Of a DNA stretch of 64,000 nt, positions 32,526-43,769 are shown in pieces. The notes under the pieces are model-generated. The model had not been told where the DNA came from and ran no database searches. It saw only the letters and a list, made by a program, of their open reading frames with translations. Made by a program: the position numbers and the translations under genes. Source of the stretch: Symbiodinium natans (taxonomy: Eukaryota; Sar; Dinophyceae; Suessiales; Symbiodiniaceae); the NCBI GenBank assembly GCA_905221605.1, contig CAJNDS010000946.1, positions 793,894 to 857,893 of the forward strand, written 5' to 3'. Each line of letters opens with the position of its first letter. Position 1 is the first letter of the stretch.

Positions 32526-32941
32526 GTGTAGGGTTTAGGGTTTAGGGTTTAGGGTTTAGGGTTTAAGCAAATCCCAAATCCCCCCCCCCATATTTGCTAA
32601 TCTTTGTACCTTAGCCACAAAGCCCGCACTGTAAACACTGAACAATTCGCAGAGCCATTTTCTACCAAGCCCCAAAGCCACGCCTTCTCAAATGCTTCAT
32701 GTCGGCTAGCTGAAGCACAAAGCATTTGATTCATTTGATTCATAATGTAATATTGTAAGTGTCGGAATAAGTACTATTAATACTCCCTTCTGGTCCCTTT
32801 AAATATACTTCAATACCCCTCCAAACCATATTCTAATCATTCAGGCTTCTATATCTACATTAGGCTTGAGTTTTCTGCATGAGATTCTGCTGAGCCCTGC
32901 TGTCAGTGTGGGGTTTCTGTGGCGAGGTCCCTTTGCCTCCC

Positions 32942-33047
32942 TACCTTAAGAACCCAAAGCCTGCTTTTTTGTAGGTTACCTAAGAATCCTATAAGGGGTC
33001 TTATAAGAAGAGCCTGCAAAAAAAGTAGGTTGTGGGTTCTTAAGGTA
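32942..33047. mobile_element. palindromic MITE, TACCTTAAGAACCC family, copy 1
   Basis: 15-bp ends taccttaagaaccca and tgggttcttaaggta are perfect inverted copies; the subterminal agcctgc...tttttt / aaaaaaagtaggt parts also pair. 106 bp, non-coding, about 125 bp upstream of the ankyrin gene start. Confidence 0.9.
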
Positions 33048-33171
33048 TAGGATGTTGGCGGCTCGACACTCATGGCTCACGGCCTGTGATATAAGGAGGC
33101 GCTTCTTCGGCTGTGGTCTGGGAAGTACATGAGACCCTGTCCCTTGGACTGACGGTCTGACGTCCACAAAG

Positions 33172-34246
33172 ATGTTGCATGTCTTTGGTGTCAATGGCCA
33201 AGAGTGGGCGGCTGTTCCAGCGGAAGAGGTTTCGCATGTGCTCGCGTTGAAACGACGTCTGCAAGGCGCATGTGGGCTGACCCGATTCAGGCAGCGACTG
33301 CTTCTGGATGGTACTGTTCTGAAAGACTTCGACTTGCTGACGTCCACGCGGCATGCTAACCTGCAGCTCGTTCTATTGCCTGTGGGCTCCCCTACGCCAA
33401 AAGAGGTGCGTGCAGTCACCGCGGCTGCTACAAACGGCCTCGCGAGGCCGCTGGAGAAAATGCTCCATCAGCCAGTGGACCCGGACCTTTGCTTGACTCT
33501 GGGTAGCCCAGTGGTACCTTTTTCCATTTTTGTTGGTCCAAGTTTCCCTTATGAAGTAACCAAAACCAAACGAGGGTGCCCTTATTTTAACATGGTTACT
33601 TTTGCTACCAAGGACTGGTTCTGGCCCAACACCTCTGTACCTCGCCTGCCGGCGAGGGAGTGCTTCCGCCGTGGAGTTGTTGCTGGAGGCTGGAGCGGAC
33701 AGGGACAAGGTCTGTACAGACCGGAAATGGGAGGCCGGCCAGACACCTTTAGGGATTGCTTGCTGGGGAGGCTACGAGGAGGTCGTGCGCTTGCTGCTGC
33801 GCGCCGGTGCAGAGGTGGACAAGATTTGCACCGCAACTATTCCCGCAACGCCTTTGGTCGTGGCCTGCTACCACGGCCACACGGAGGTTGCCCGCTTGTT
33901 GCTTGAAGCCGGGGCTGACCAGAACCATTTTTGCCCAGACAACGGCTTGCGTCAACGCCGCGTTCATTGCCGACGTCAAATTCACATGATGCGCCGGACG
34001 GATAAGCTTTCAGATTCCACGCCCCTTGCAGCAGCATCTTGCAACGGCCACCTTCCAGTGGTGAGGGTGCTGCTTGCCTTTCGTGCCGACGCGAACCAGT
34101 GCTGTGGAGGCGCTGACTGCCGGAAAACTCCAATGAGCATCGCGCAAAGTGCGGGCCATGGGGATGTTGCGGAGCTGTTGAAGATGGCGACGGATGTTGA
34201 GCTGCAAGGCCAAAGGGTCCCCACAGCTGATTCTAGGCACCTGTAG
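33172..34246 (+). CDS. ubiquitin-like/ankyrin-repeat protein, interrupted by a MITE
   Basis: ATG at 33172 opens a ubiquitin-like N-terminal region (MLHVFGVNGQEWAAVPAEEV, then LKRRLQ...RQRLLLDGTVLKDFD), followed by a linker ending near 33500. Five ankyrin repeats follow in another frame from about 33620 to 34190 (PLYLACRRG, PLGIACWGGYEEVVRLLLRA, PLVVACYHGHTEVARLLLEA, PLAAASCNGHLPVVRVLLA, PMSIAQSAGHGDVAELL), with stop TAG at 34244-34246. This Ubl-ankyrin layout is a large family in Symbiodiniaceae. A 109-bp palindromic element at 33502-33610 separates the two parts and changes frame. It either breaks the gene or is removed as an intron; simple GT-AG sites there do not restore the frame. The gene is otherwise intronless, so it may also be a retrocopy. 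Confidence 0.75.
33502..33610. mobile_element. GGTAGCCCAG-family MITE inside the ankyrin gene
   Basis: Starts ggtagcccagtggtacc, has the core aagtttcccttatgaagtaacc, and ends ggttacttttgctacc. It lies between codons of the linker and the first ankyrin repeat. In one frame the element is open throughout, so it could also be translated. Confidence 0.8.
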
Positions 34247-34454
34247 CCGAGCGGAAGCCACAAGTGGTCCATGTTGGAGCCATCGCGATTGCAGCCACCA
34301 GCATGCCTCATCCCTGCTGATTGGAATGGTATACGAATAGTGACTTGCAGGCCATGGCTGCGATCCTTGTGTTTGGAAACGTATCAGCATGCAGGATGTT
34401 TAAACGCATGTACAGGTATGTGTGTGCAGATTACAATTCCTCACTTACTGCTTC

Positions 34455-34549
34455 TTCTATTGTTACTTCTACTTCTACTTCTACTTCTACTTCTACTTCT
34501 ACTTCTACTTCTACTTCTACTTCTACTTCTACTTCTACTTCTACTTCTG

Positions 34550-34644
<95 letters not shown>

Positions 34645-34730
34645 GCTAGGGACTACGACGACGACGACCGCGACCACGACCAGCACGATCACAAACACAA
34701 CCACAACCACAACCACAACCACAACCACCT
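34455..34730. repeat. (CTACTT)n then (CTA)n then (CCACAA)n microsatellites
   Basis: About 14 TACTTC hexamers, about 33 TAC/CTA triplets, then ACAACC-type hexamers. All six frames are open and give poly-Leu, poly-Thr, poly-Tyr, poly-Val or poly-Ser. It lies 200 bp beyond the ankyrin stop codon and is not a gene. Confidence 0.95.
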
Positions 34731-34858
34731 TGAACCCTAAGCCCCCAAACCCGAAACCCTAAACCCTAAACTCCAAACCCTAAACACTAAACCACTAAAC
34801 CCACAAAAAGCTCCTCATAATCATGTCCCGGAGGATCACCTGCGACGTGTCTCCGCAG

Positions 34859-34943
34859 AGGCCACACGCGTGGAGCAGCGTTTCCGGTCCTCGCACAGGC
34901 CAGCTGATGTTGGGGGAACATGGGGGCAGCCAAGCAGCGTGGG
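34859..34943 (+). CDS. candidate exon
   Basis: Acceptor gtgtctccgcag, frame ATRVEQRFRSSHRPADVGGT..., donor GTTTAGGG. A second frame is also open, so the protein is uncertain. Confidence 0.35.
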
Positions 34944-35159
34944 GTTTAGGGTTTAGGGTTCAGGGTTCAGGGTTCAGGGTTTAGGGTTTAGGGTTTAGGG
35001 CTTAGGGTTTGGAATGACGGCGCACGAGTGAGTTCACCTCGAGGCGCTGGTGCTCGTAGCCCGGTATGAGGGATCTTGCAGAATGCTCCTTGGGTGCCCA
35101 CAGAATTACACCTGTACGCCTGCGTAGCTCCCAAAGGCCTGAACAGCCCAAAGTGTTAA

Positions 35160-35271
35160 ACAACCCTAAACCCTAAACCCTAAACCCTAAACCCTAAACC
35201 CTAAACCCTAAACCCTAAACCCTAAACCCTAAACCCTAAACCCTAAACCCTAAACCCTAAACCCTAAACCG
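35160..35271. repeat. CCCTAAA telomere-like array
   Basis: Fifteen or more perfect units, upstream of the exon at 35301. Confidence 0.9.
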
Positions 35272-35300
35272 TAATCGTCCCGAAGCCCGACACCCTGCAG

Positions 35301-37356
35301 GCTGGATCAGCTGAAGCAAGACCTTCACCAGCAGGGCCCTGAGATCTGAAGATCCTGAGCCCTCATCCCCAGTTCCTAGAAGCTTTAAAGCCTGTTAACA
35401 CCATTGCTAAAATGGGGGGGGGGTTTACGAGGTTCGGCGTACCGTATTGGGGTCGTTACGATAAGGGAATCCTAGTATTTGGAGGTTTATTTTAGGGGTC
35501 CCCTACTTGCGTAAACCCCCATATGTGTAGGGTCTAGGGTTTAGGCTTAAGACTGTTCTAGTAGCATCATACTATGATCACGATGGTACAGTGAAAAACA
35601 ACCTATATTCTCATTGCTGCTGTTCTTCATGTCTGTCGTTTTACCCTAAACCCTAAACCCTGAACCCTGAACCCTGAACCCTAAACCCTAAACCCTAAAC
35701 CCTAGGTCAGTAGTCCAGAGGTTGCCGCTAAAAGCGGGCCCGGTGTAGACAATGCAGGCCCTTCGAAAGGAAAGGCTTTAAACCTTCCAGACGAAACACC
35801 ATACGAAAGCCCTAAACCCTAAACCCTAAACCCTAAACCCACATCCTCACATCGATATTCCCGAAGTCTCCTATAGCCATGTGCCCTACAAGCCCCAAAA
35901 GGCATGTTAGCCCCGTGCGCCCTCAAAGCCCTATAGTTCCTCTCCTAGAGGCCTTAAACCCCAAGATGATCCTACAACACGCACTCGCAGGGTTCAGGGT
36001 TTAGGGTTTCGGGTTTAGGGTTTACGGTTAAGGGATGTTAAGGGTTTAGGGCCCATAAGCTTACAGGGATTGCATAGGGTACCTACTTCCCTAATCAGTC
36101 AGAACTCGCACGCCGGAGAACCCTAAACCCTAAACCCTAAACCCTAAACCCTAAACCCTAAACCCTAAACTCCAGAGTGTCAGATACCAGCGGGACCGCG
36201 CCTTGGCTGAGCAGCGCAACGTGGAGCTGCAGGAGCTATAAGGGGGTTTAGGGTTTAGGATTTAGGGTTAGGGTTTATAGGGTTTAGGGTTTAGGGTCGG
36301 TTCAAGGGTTTAAGGTTTATGGGTTAAGGGATGTAGGGTTTAAAGGTTTGACGGTTTGAGGGGGTTAAGAGTTTAGGGTTTAAGGGCTTCAGGGCTTCAG
36401 GGTTTAAGAGTGGTGTTTTTTTTGGACGAGAAACCGGAGGGGGACGCTTCTGGGCAACTGTCCCGATGACTTCGCAGAAGGCGCCACACAAAAAGAGGCT
36501 TGCCTTGTGGAATTAGGAGAAAAGTTTTCGGGTTCAGGGTTTAGGCCTGTAGGGTTTAACCCCTCAAGCCCCCTTTTTGGAACTAGGCTGGCGACCACTG
36601 TGACGGAATGAAGAAGTTTTATTGTAAGTAAGCAGTTGACTTGAGTGTAGGCCTAAACCCAAAAGAAATAGGTTTGGGTGGTTTTGCCGCCTCGGATGGT
36701 GTGGGGTGGGAGAAAGGTGTTAGATGGCCCTCCGCAATCGGGCCAGAGCTGCTCTTCCCGCCTCACGAAGCTTTCGAGCTTGTTCCAAAGCCTAACCTTT
36801 CCAAAGCCTAACCTTCACAGCATCTACGCCCTATTACAGCAAACGCGAAGCCCTCAACCCTAATCCTAAACCCTACACCCCAAGCCCTAATCCCTAAACC
36901 GTTTAGGGTTTAGGGTTGTGGCACTGGGCTCCGCAGATTTTGTGGCAGATATGGCATCCTCAAAGACAGGACGTGGAGCCAGCGCTCGTATCCGCCCAAA
37001 ACCCCCAAAACCCTCCAAGCTCCCTAAACCCCTTTAGGGTTTGGGATCGTGGGGATCGTGGGGTTTAGGGCTTGCGGATGTCTAGGGTTTAGGATAAAAT
37101 CCCAGGCGCCTAAACCCCTAAACCCCTAAACTAGAAAAATCTAGAATCTGCTCAACGCCAAGAACCTCAACTCCGCAAACCCTAAACCCTAACCCCCGAA
37201 ATCCTCAAGCCCTCAACCCCGCAACTCCGAAACCTCTTAACCCTAAACCCCAAACCCTAAACCCTAAACCCTAAACCGTAAGGATGGGGGGGTTGTGGGC
37301 TGTCAGGAGCTCCAGGCTCAGGCTGCAGCCAGAGTCCAGGTGCAGCCGGCTTCAGG
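35301..37356 (+). CDS. scattered candidate coiled-coil exons
   Basis: Islands with AG acceptors and charged helical frames: 35301-about 35335 (LDQLKQDLHQQGPE), 35706-about 35785 (VSSPEVAAKSGPGVDNAG...), 36176-36232 (SVRYQRDRALAEQRNVELQ, likely GA donor), 36937-36987 (FVADMASSKTGRGASA, donor GTATCC) and 37307-37356 (ELQAQAAARVQVQPAS, donor GTTTAGGG). Compatible with arms of the SMC gene found downstream, but each is short; phase between them is not proven. Confidence 0.4.
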
Positions 37357-37859
37357 GTTTAGGGTTGCGGGTTAGGGCTTAGGGTTTAAGGGTTTAGGGT
37401 TCAGGGTTTGGGGTTTAGGGTTTAGGGTTTAGGGTTATCGTTTAGGGTTCAGGGTTTAGAGTTTAGGGTTTAGGGTTTGGGGCCTCGTGAATTGTTTAGA
37501 GTCTTCGCGTTTCGCGTTTATGGGTTGGGAGGGTGAGGTTCAGGCGCGGGCCTATCCGTAAAACCTCAAACAGGATTTGGTGTTTAGGGTTTGGGGTTTG
37601 GGGTTTAGGGTTTAGGGTTTCGGGGATTGGGCATTTCGGGTTCGGGATGGAGAAGCTGGGGGGTGAGGCTGGAAGGCCGATGCCCCATTGTCAACCCTAA
37701 AACCCCATAAGCCCCAAAAACCCTAAAACCCTAAAACCCCTAAAGCCTTAAACCCTTAAAACCCTAAAACCCTTAAGGCCCTTAAACCCCGAAAGCCCTA
37801 AAACCTTAACCCCCTAGCTCCCAAGCCCCAAATCCTGTTGCATTGGGGTCCCCGGCTGG

Positions 37860-38083
37860 TACTTGGAGGTTCGCGGTACTTATTAACCAATGATAACTGC
37901 CCTAACATGGTAAAAACTGGGTTATAAGTACAGATAGTATTGGGCCTAAACCCTAAACCCTAAACCCTAAACTCTAAACCCTAAACCCCAAACCCCAAAC
38001 TCCAAACCCCAAACCCCAAACCCCAAACCCCAAACCCAACTACAGTTCGTATTGGGTGAATAAGTACCCTGAACCTCCAAGTA
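37860..38083. mobile_element. TACTTGGAGGTTC-family MITE split by a CCCTAAA block
   Basis: Inverted ends tacttggaggttcgcggtac and ggtaccctgaacctccaagta-like (38063-38083). A C-rich telomere-like block (about 37945-38048) lies within, flanked by GTATTGGG at 37937-37944 and 38049-38056, so the block inserted into the MITE with an 8-bp duplication. Confidence 0.75.
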
Positions 38084-38138
38084 GTCTCAGATTTGTCCAG
38101 CAGCTGTGGGCCTCGCCGGTAGTTTGCCTTTAGGGTTT

Positions 38139-38196
38139 AGGGTTTAGGGCTTAGGGTTTAGGGTTTAGGGTTTAGGGTTTAGGGTTTAGGGTTTAG
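38139..38196. repeat. TTTAGGG telomere-like array
   Basis: G-rich array beginning about 18 bp after a possible 5' splice site (GTAGTTTGCC at 38122). Confidence 0.85.
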
Positions 38197-38723
38197 GCTT
38201 TGGGGACAGCGTCCCTTGCGATGCCTTGTATTTTCTCAAAAAATATGCACTTCGTAGGGTTCCAGTGCGTACCTTAGCTAGGGCTATATATAAGTAGTCA
38301 AGACTACCGGGTGAGGAGTTGGATGTTGGAAGTGTAGACTTGTTATACGCTGCCGCTACAAGAGTTCTGGGATTTGTTTGGGGTTGCTGAGGCGTTTGCC
38401 ACATCAACCTTAAACTTTAACCGCCTTTCCCCAAGCCCAGTGGGACCTTCAATTCTAACTTTTTTCGTTTGTGGGTGCCTTTTGTTGTAAACAAGCCCCA
38501 AACCCACCCTACACCCTAAACCCTAAACCCTGAACCCTGAACCCTAAACCCTAAACCCTAAACCCTAAACCTTAAACCCTAAACCCTAAACCCTAAACCC
38601 TAAACCCTAACCCTAACCCCTGATCGCCGGATCCCACCGAACCCAATGACCTAAACAACGACACCACACCTCGAACCCCCAACGCCGCAAATGGTTCCAC
38701 CTAGACATCGACCCCTACACTTT

Positions 38724-38834
38724 GGGATGTTCCCCCTTATACTAGCAGTCCGGAATAGGGACTAATAGGGGGGGGGGGGGGGGGGGGGTACTATAATCCT
38801 AGGGTTATTAGGGACTGCCAGTCTACATCCCCTT
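38724..38834. mobile_element. palindromic MITE, GGGATGTTCCCCC family
   Basis: Left end gggatgttcccccttatactagcagtcc, right end ggactgccagtctacatccccttag. Relatives: 28612 (right end only), 58818 (full), 59544 (left end) and about 5338 (right end). Confidence 0.8.
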
Positions 38835-38928
38835 AGGGCTTAGGGCTTAGGGCTTAGGGCTTAGGGCTTAGGGCTTAGGGCTTAGGGCTTAGGGCTTAGG
38901 GCTTAGGGCTTAGGGCTTAGGGCTTAGG
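38831..38928. repeat. homogeneous CTTAGGG variant array
   Basis: About 13 consecutive perfect GCTTAGG units. A point variant of TTTAGGG that has been amplified as a pure array. Confidence 0.95.
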
Positions 38929-39012
38929 GTTTCAGGTTTCAGGGCTTAGGGCGAAGGGTTGCAGGGTTTCAGGGTTTAGGGTTTGGGGCTTCGGACAGAA
39001 AGCTTTGTGCAG

Positions 39013-40561
39013 GCGGCCAGCGAGCGCGTAGGCAAGGCCAAGGAGCAGAAGGAGAGACAAGCGGCCCCAAACCCTAAAACCCTTTCCACCCCAAACCATA
39101 AACCCTAAAAAAAACCAAAAATTATAAACCCGAAGTCCCAAAACCCCTAGACCCGAGACCCTAAGACCCTAAACAATAAGCGTAAGCCCTTAACACGAAA
39201 TCCCAAATGGCAATGCAAGGTTTATATGGCGGACCATTCCGGAACTTCATGTCTTTCCTTGCATTTTGCAGCGTACCATGTTTTCGTAAGGACCGCTATA
39301 TGAGATATGGAGCTTAAATAGATCTACGCGGATATACTTATCCAGGACTAGCAGCTGAGGGGTGACATATGTGTTAATTACAAAGCAACGTATCGGAACG
39401 TAATGTAACATAATGAAGAACCCTACACCCGAAGCCTTCCGCATCCTATGCTCCATCATGCCCGCATGCTCCATCATGCCCGCAACTACACCCGGAAAAG
39501 CCGCGCTTGACGGTACGAGGATGGGTTTCGGGTTTAGGGTTTAGCATGTAGGGTTTAGGGTTTAGGGTACAAAGCATGCGATAACACAGTGAAAGCAACA
39601 CACAGAGCCTCCCCAGGCCTACAAGGCCCGGCCACAGAGATGCCCAAGCCCTGTCATTTGAGGAGAAGTTCGAGGACTCCAACAAGTTGGGCCGAACGGA
39701 TATCTACAAGCTCAAGGTGTCCCAGGGCTTTGCTTGCGGTCGAAGCTGTTCCCCCAATATTAAACGGTTTATGGTTTAGGGTTTAGGGTTTAGGGTTTAG
39801 GGTTTAGGGGCCCCACAACACCCCCCCCCCCCCCCCCCCGCATTGTTAGGGGGAATGGCTTAGGGTTCGGGGTATTTTGAGGATGAGAGGCGCAAAAGCA
39901 AGTGGGGGTACGGGGGTTCAGGCGTTTTTGGGGAAGCCCTGTGGGTTGAACCAGGGCTGAGGACGTCCCTCTCAAAACGAAGGCCGTCCTGAAGAATTGG
40001 GGCTTCGGGGTTTAGGATGTAGGGCCTAAACCCTGACCCTAAACCCTAAACCCCAAACCCTGGACCGGCTATTCAAGGCACGCCTCAGGGTTCTGGCAGG
40101 CTCGTGTGGTTCCAGTTCTTGTTTCCTCGCAGGCGTATTCGAGAAGGGCACGTCAAGATATCGCTGGGTTGGCACACAGGTAGGTACATTCATCCTTATT
40201 GTTGGGCTCCTATCCCAGTGACTTTAGTGTTCGGGTGAGACCTAAACGCCACTCTGTTTTAGGCCCGGGGATCGCACGACGGAGGTTTAAGGTTGGGTCT
40301 CCTCCTCACGAGCCTTTTCAGCAAATCCTAAACCCTACACCCTACACCTTGAACCCTGGACCAACCCCAGAGGCTTCCAAGTGATTGCCGGCCTGAAGCC
40401 CCAAACCCTAAATACCTAAACCCTAGACCCAACAACCCCACAGACCCTAAAACCTTAAAACCCCATAGACCCTAAAACCCTCAACCCTAAGGCAGCTTGT
40501 CCGAAAGGTTCAGGCAGACGACGCCAAGAAGCGGCTGAAACGCCAGAATGAGAAGGCAGGG
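39013..40561 (+). CDS. candidate exon series (coiled-coil and globular)
   Basis: 39013-39063 (AASERVGKAKEQKERQA, donor probably GC), 39617-39716 (ends SFEEKFEDSNKLGRTDIYKL, donor GTGTCC), 39962-40009 (DVPLKTKAVLKNWGFG, donor GTTTAGG), 40133-40179 (VFEKGTSRYRWVGTQ, donor GTAGGTA, the best canonical donor in the window) and 40492-40561 (QLVRKVQADDAKKRLKRQNE..., coiled coil). Families not recognised individually. Their order and strand fit the SMC gene that ends downstream, but this is inference. Confidence 0.45.
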
Positions 40562-41238
40562 GTTGGATGTCAGCTTGGGTTTAGGGTTTAGGGCACTTAG
40601 GGCACTTAGGGCACTAAAGGCACTTAGGGCACTTCGGGCACTTAGGGCTTACGGTTTATGGTTTAGGGTTTAGGGCGCTTAGGGTTCAGGATTTCGGGTG
40701 CAAAGATTGTGGGGCTCTGAGGCTCTGGGTGTTTCCCAATGTGCTTTGGAGCCTCGCCTTTCGGGATGCGTGCTGTGTACTCACAGCTCAGGGACGTATG
40801 GGTCGGGGTCTTCTTCCACTATTTGCCCAAGAAACTCCGCAAAAATTCAAGTATTCTTCCGTAGAAGGGCATATAGGGATGATCGTCTGATAGTTTGTTG
40901 GGCGGTTCTTACGCAAATCGTAGTTGGTTAAAAATGAGATATGATCAGCCCCCCCCCCCCCCCCCTACTCCTCTCGCGAAGCGTGTGGGCGCAGATAAAC
41001 CTGGGACCCACAGCCAGCCGTCTGCTCTTGCATGATTGCCCAATGGGCCTACTAGGGTTTAGGGTTTAGGGTTTAGGGCTAGGCATTGCTTGTTGCTCAC
41101 TCTTCGAAGACTTTGTGCGCGGCAGCCCAGGGCCCAGCCCATCCTAAACCAGCAGTATGCAGGGAATACAGAATGTGAACCACCCCCGACCCGAAACCCT
41201 GAAGCTCATCGCTCAGTTCCCTGGCGGGCCCTGAAATG

Positions 41239-41311
41239 CCAAGCTGAAGACCACCCTAAACCCTAAACCCTAAACCCTAAACCCTAAACCCTAAACCCAA
41301 GGTGAAGACCA
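41239..41311. repeat. CCCTAAA block flanked by a 15-bp direct repeat
   Basis: CCAAGCTGAAGACCA (41239-41253) and CCAAGGTGAAGACCA (41297-41311) differ at one base and bracket 43 bp of pure CCCTAAA. The right copy begins the exon at 41302 (AG|GTGAAG). Confidence 0.8.
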
Positions 41312-41412
41312 TCTTCAGCATGATCTGCGCCATCTTCCGCGAGTGCCGCCGGGAGCCCGGGCTTGGCTTCAAGTTCTCCAAACGGCTTCGCGAAGCCGAA
41401 GATTTCAGCCGG
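41302..41412 (+). CDS. candidate exon, 37 codons
   Basis: Acceptor aaacccaag, frame VKTIFSMICAIFRECRREPG... ending RLREAEDFSR, donor GTATGGGCTTGCAAGG then a TTTAGGG array. Well-bounded, single open frame. Family not recognised. Confidence 0.55.
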
Positions 41413-42081
41413 GTATGGGCTTGCAAGGTTTAGGGTTTAGGGTTTAGGGTTTAGGGTTTAGGGTTTAGGGTTTAGGGTTTAGGGTTTAGGGTTCCAGTTT
41501 GCTTCGCCTTTAAGTTGGGGGTGTTCACCCGCGACTCCGACCTGCACTGTTTTGCTTGTCAAAGCCTACTAATACAATTTTGCAACTGTAGGACTGCAAG
41601 AGACAGAGACATAAACCACAGAATCCAGACAACTGGCTGGACAGCGGCAGGCATATTCACTAGTGAAGTGAGTGTGCATAAAAGGTATACGTAGGGGCTT
41701 CGTGGGCAGTGGGGTTGCACCCTAATCCCTAAACCCTAGACCCTAAATCCCAAAGCCCCTTTCCAGGCATTTTTCTCATACCATGCCTTCCTGGGTAAGG
41801 ACGCATTCCTCTGAAACAACCACTCGCCCTGGGCTCCATGTACCTACGAGTTTGAGTTTAGGGTGTAGGGTTTAGGGTTGAGGATCGAGGGTTTAGGGTT
41901 TAGGGTTTAGGACGAAGGGTTGAGTTGTATACAGGTTGGGAATGTACAGCCCTAAACCCTAAACCCCAAACCCTACACCCTACACCCTACACCCTCAACC
42001 CTAAGCTCAAGCAGAATCTGCAGAGACCCGGCCAATGCCGAGGCGATCGAGGAATCGACCTTCCCCTGAGGCCAGGCAGTG

Positions 42082-42186
42082 TGTGGGGTTTAGGGTTTAG
42101 GGTTTAGGGTTTAGGGTTTAGGGTTTAGGGTTTAGGGTTTAGGGTTTAGGGTTTAGGGTTTAGGGTTTTAGGGTTTTGGGTTTAGG
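42082..42186. repeat. TTTAGGG telomere-like array
   Basis: About 14 units, following a candidate exon island at 42006-42081 (LKQNLQRPGQCRGDRGIDLP...). Confidence 0.85.
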
Positions 42187-42468
42187 GGTGGTGATGTCGG
42201 GCTTCGTGCAGCCTGAGCCCTGAAGTCCCTAGGAACGCAAGCCCGAAGCTCCTAAGCCGCACAGCTGAAACCCTGAGAAGTGTTCCTAGGGTTTCAGGTT
42301 CCCTTTTTAGGGCTTGAGGTTGGCTGGGGTTTAGGGTTTAGGGTTCAGGGTTTAGGGTTTAGGAGTTAGGGTTTAGGGTTTAGGGTTTAGGTGAAGGCTT
42401 GTGGCACGATAGGGTCCAGGATTGTAGGGTTTCATGGGTTCGGCGTTCTTGGGGTTAAGTAGCCACAG

Positions 42469-42604
42469 GAATCCGGTGTACGGTTCTACGAAGGCTGTTG
42501 CACAAAAACTCGGCACAAAGCGCCGCAGGCATCCCGATACTTCGGCGATGGACAAGGCCAGGAGGGGCTTGGGAATTCGGCGTTGCGGAACCTTGTTGTT
42601 CAGG
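42469..42604 (+). CDS. candidate exon, 45 codons
   Basis: Acceptor gtagccacag, frame ESGVRFYEGCCTKTRHKAPQ..., donor GTTTCGGG before a TTTAGGG run. The opposite strand is also open for 60 codons, so strand and identity are not certain. Confidence 0.4.
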
Positions 42605-43333
42605 GTTTCGGGTTTAGGGTTTAGGGTTTAGGGTTTAGGGACTTTCGTTAGGGTTTACGGACTCTTGGTGCTCGGCGTTGTGTAGGGTTCAGGGACCTTC
42701 GGTGGCCGACTTGGTCTTTGGGGGTACCGATAGTTTTGGGGGTGTTCGGTATGCCTTCAGTCTCTGCAAGAGGACGTAGGGATTTCGATGGGGATTCAAT
42801 GAACTATCAAGCTGGGTCATATGCCCTATACTACCATAATTCCTCTTGAGGTATATGAACCATGAACCCTTTTAGGGTTGATCTGGGCCCCCAAGGCTAG
42901 AGGCCGTGCTTCTTGGGAATACACAGGGCTGCGGCCTTCTGTGGAGGCTTAGAGAGTTTGGAGGGTCCAGAGCACATCGGGTACTTTTGGGGCTGCCAAT
43001 GATTGGGTTTAAGTTATTATTATTATTATTATTTTTTTATCATCATAATGATTATTAGTATTATTATTATTGTATGTATATATATATATAGAGACACCTT
43101 ACAAGCCCTAAGGCAACAAAACTGAAGCGTTCGCCCGAACTTCGCAAAGAATCCCCACCCTACAAACAACAACCCCAAAACCGGAATACCAACCCCTCCA
43201 AGAACTAAACGTACTGCTTCTCACTGGGGATTGTTAGGCTTAGGCACCTTATCTCCCCCTATATCAGCCCTGTCTATGATTGTTTTCCTTTTTCCTAATA
43301 AGAACTCTAAGTCGAAGCGGAGTCATCAAGTAG

Positions 43334-43621
43334 GTCGCGGGCGACGGCTACAAACCTCGCGACCCGAAAGCCGACTTGGAGGAAGGCAACATCACCAACT
43401 GCCCACATCCTCCAGATCCCGAACATGCCTCTGGCTTCGCAGTCCAACCGAACAACTCGGTCATGAGCTTCATTTCATCCAAGAACTTCGAGATGAAGGA
43501 TGGTTTCCGGACTGTGCTTGCACCCTACAGTCTCTTCTGTCTCCCAGGCAGACCTCGACGCACGCCATGCCCCGAGAACGACCTCTTCGTCCGCCGCAAC
43601 ATCCTGGACTACACGTTCTAC
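43334..43621 (+). CDS. largest candidate exon, 96 codons
   Basis: Acceptor catcaagtag at 43331-43333; one frame open over 288 bp (VAGDGYKPRDPKADLEEGNI..., ...NSVMSFISSKNFEMKDGFRT..., ...ENDLFVRRNILDYTFY), donor GTAACC then CCCTAAA units. It ends in phase 0, which fits the next exon at 43770. Family not recognised. Confidence 0.55.
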
Positions 43622-43769
43622 GTAACCCCCTAAAGCCCAAGCCCCGAACCCCAAACGGCCCAAACCCTAACTCCTAAACACCAAACCCTAAACCTTAAAC
43701 CCCACACCCCAAACCCTAAACCTTAAACCCTAAACCCCAAACCCTAAACCCTAAACCCAAGTTCCGCAG

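Noticed and set aside
34271-34762. Long poly-Leu/poly-Thr/poly-Tyr/poly-Ser open frames
   Set aside because: They are translations of the CTACTT and CTA microsatellites; all frames are open at once.
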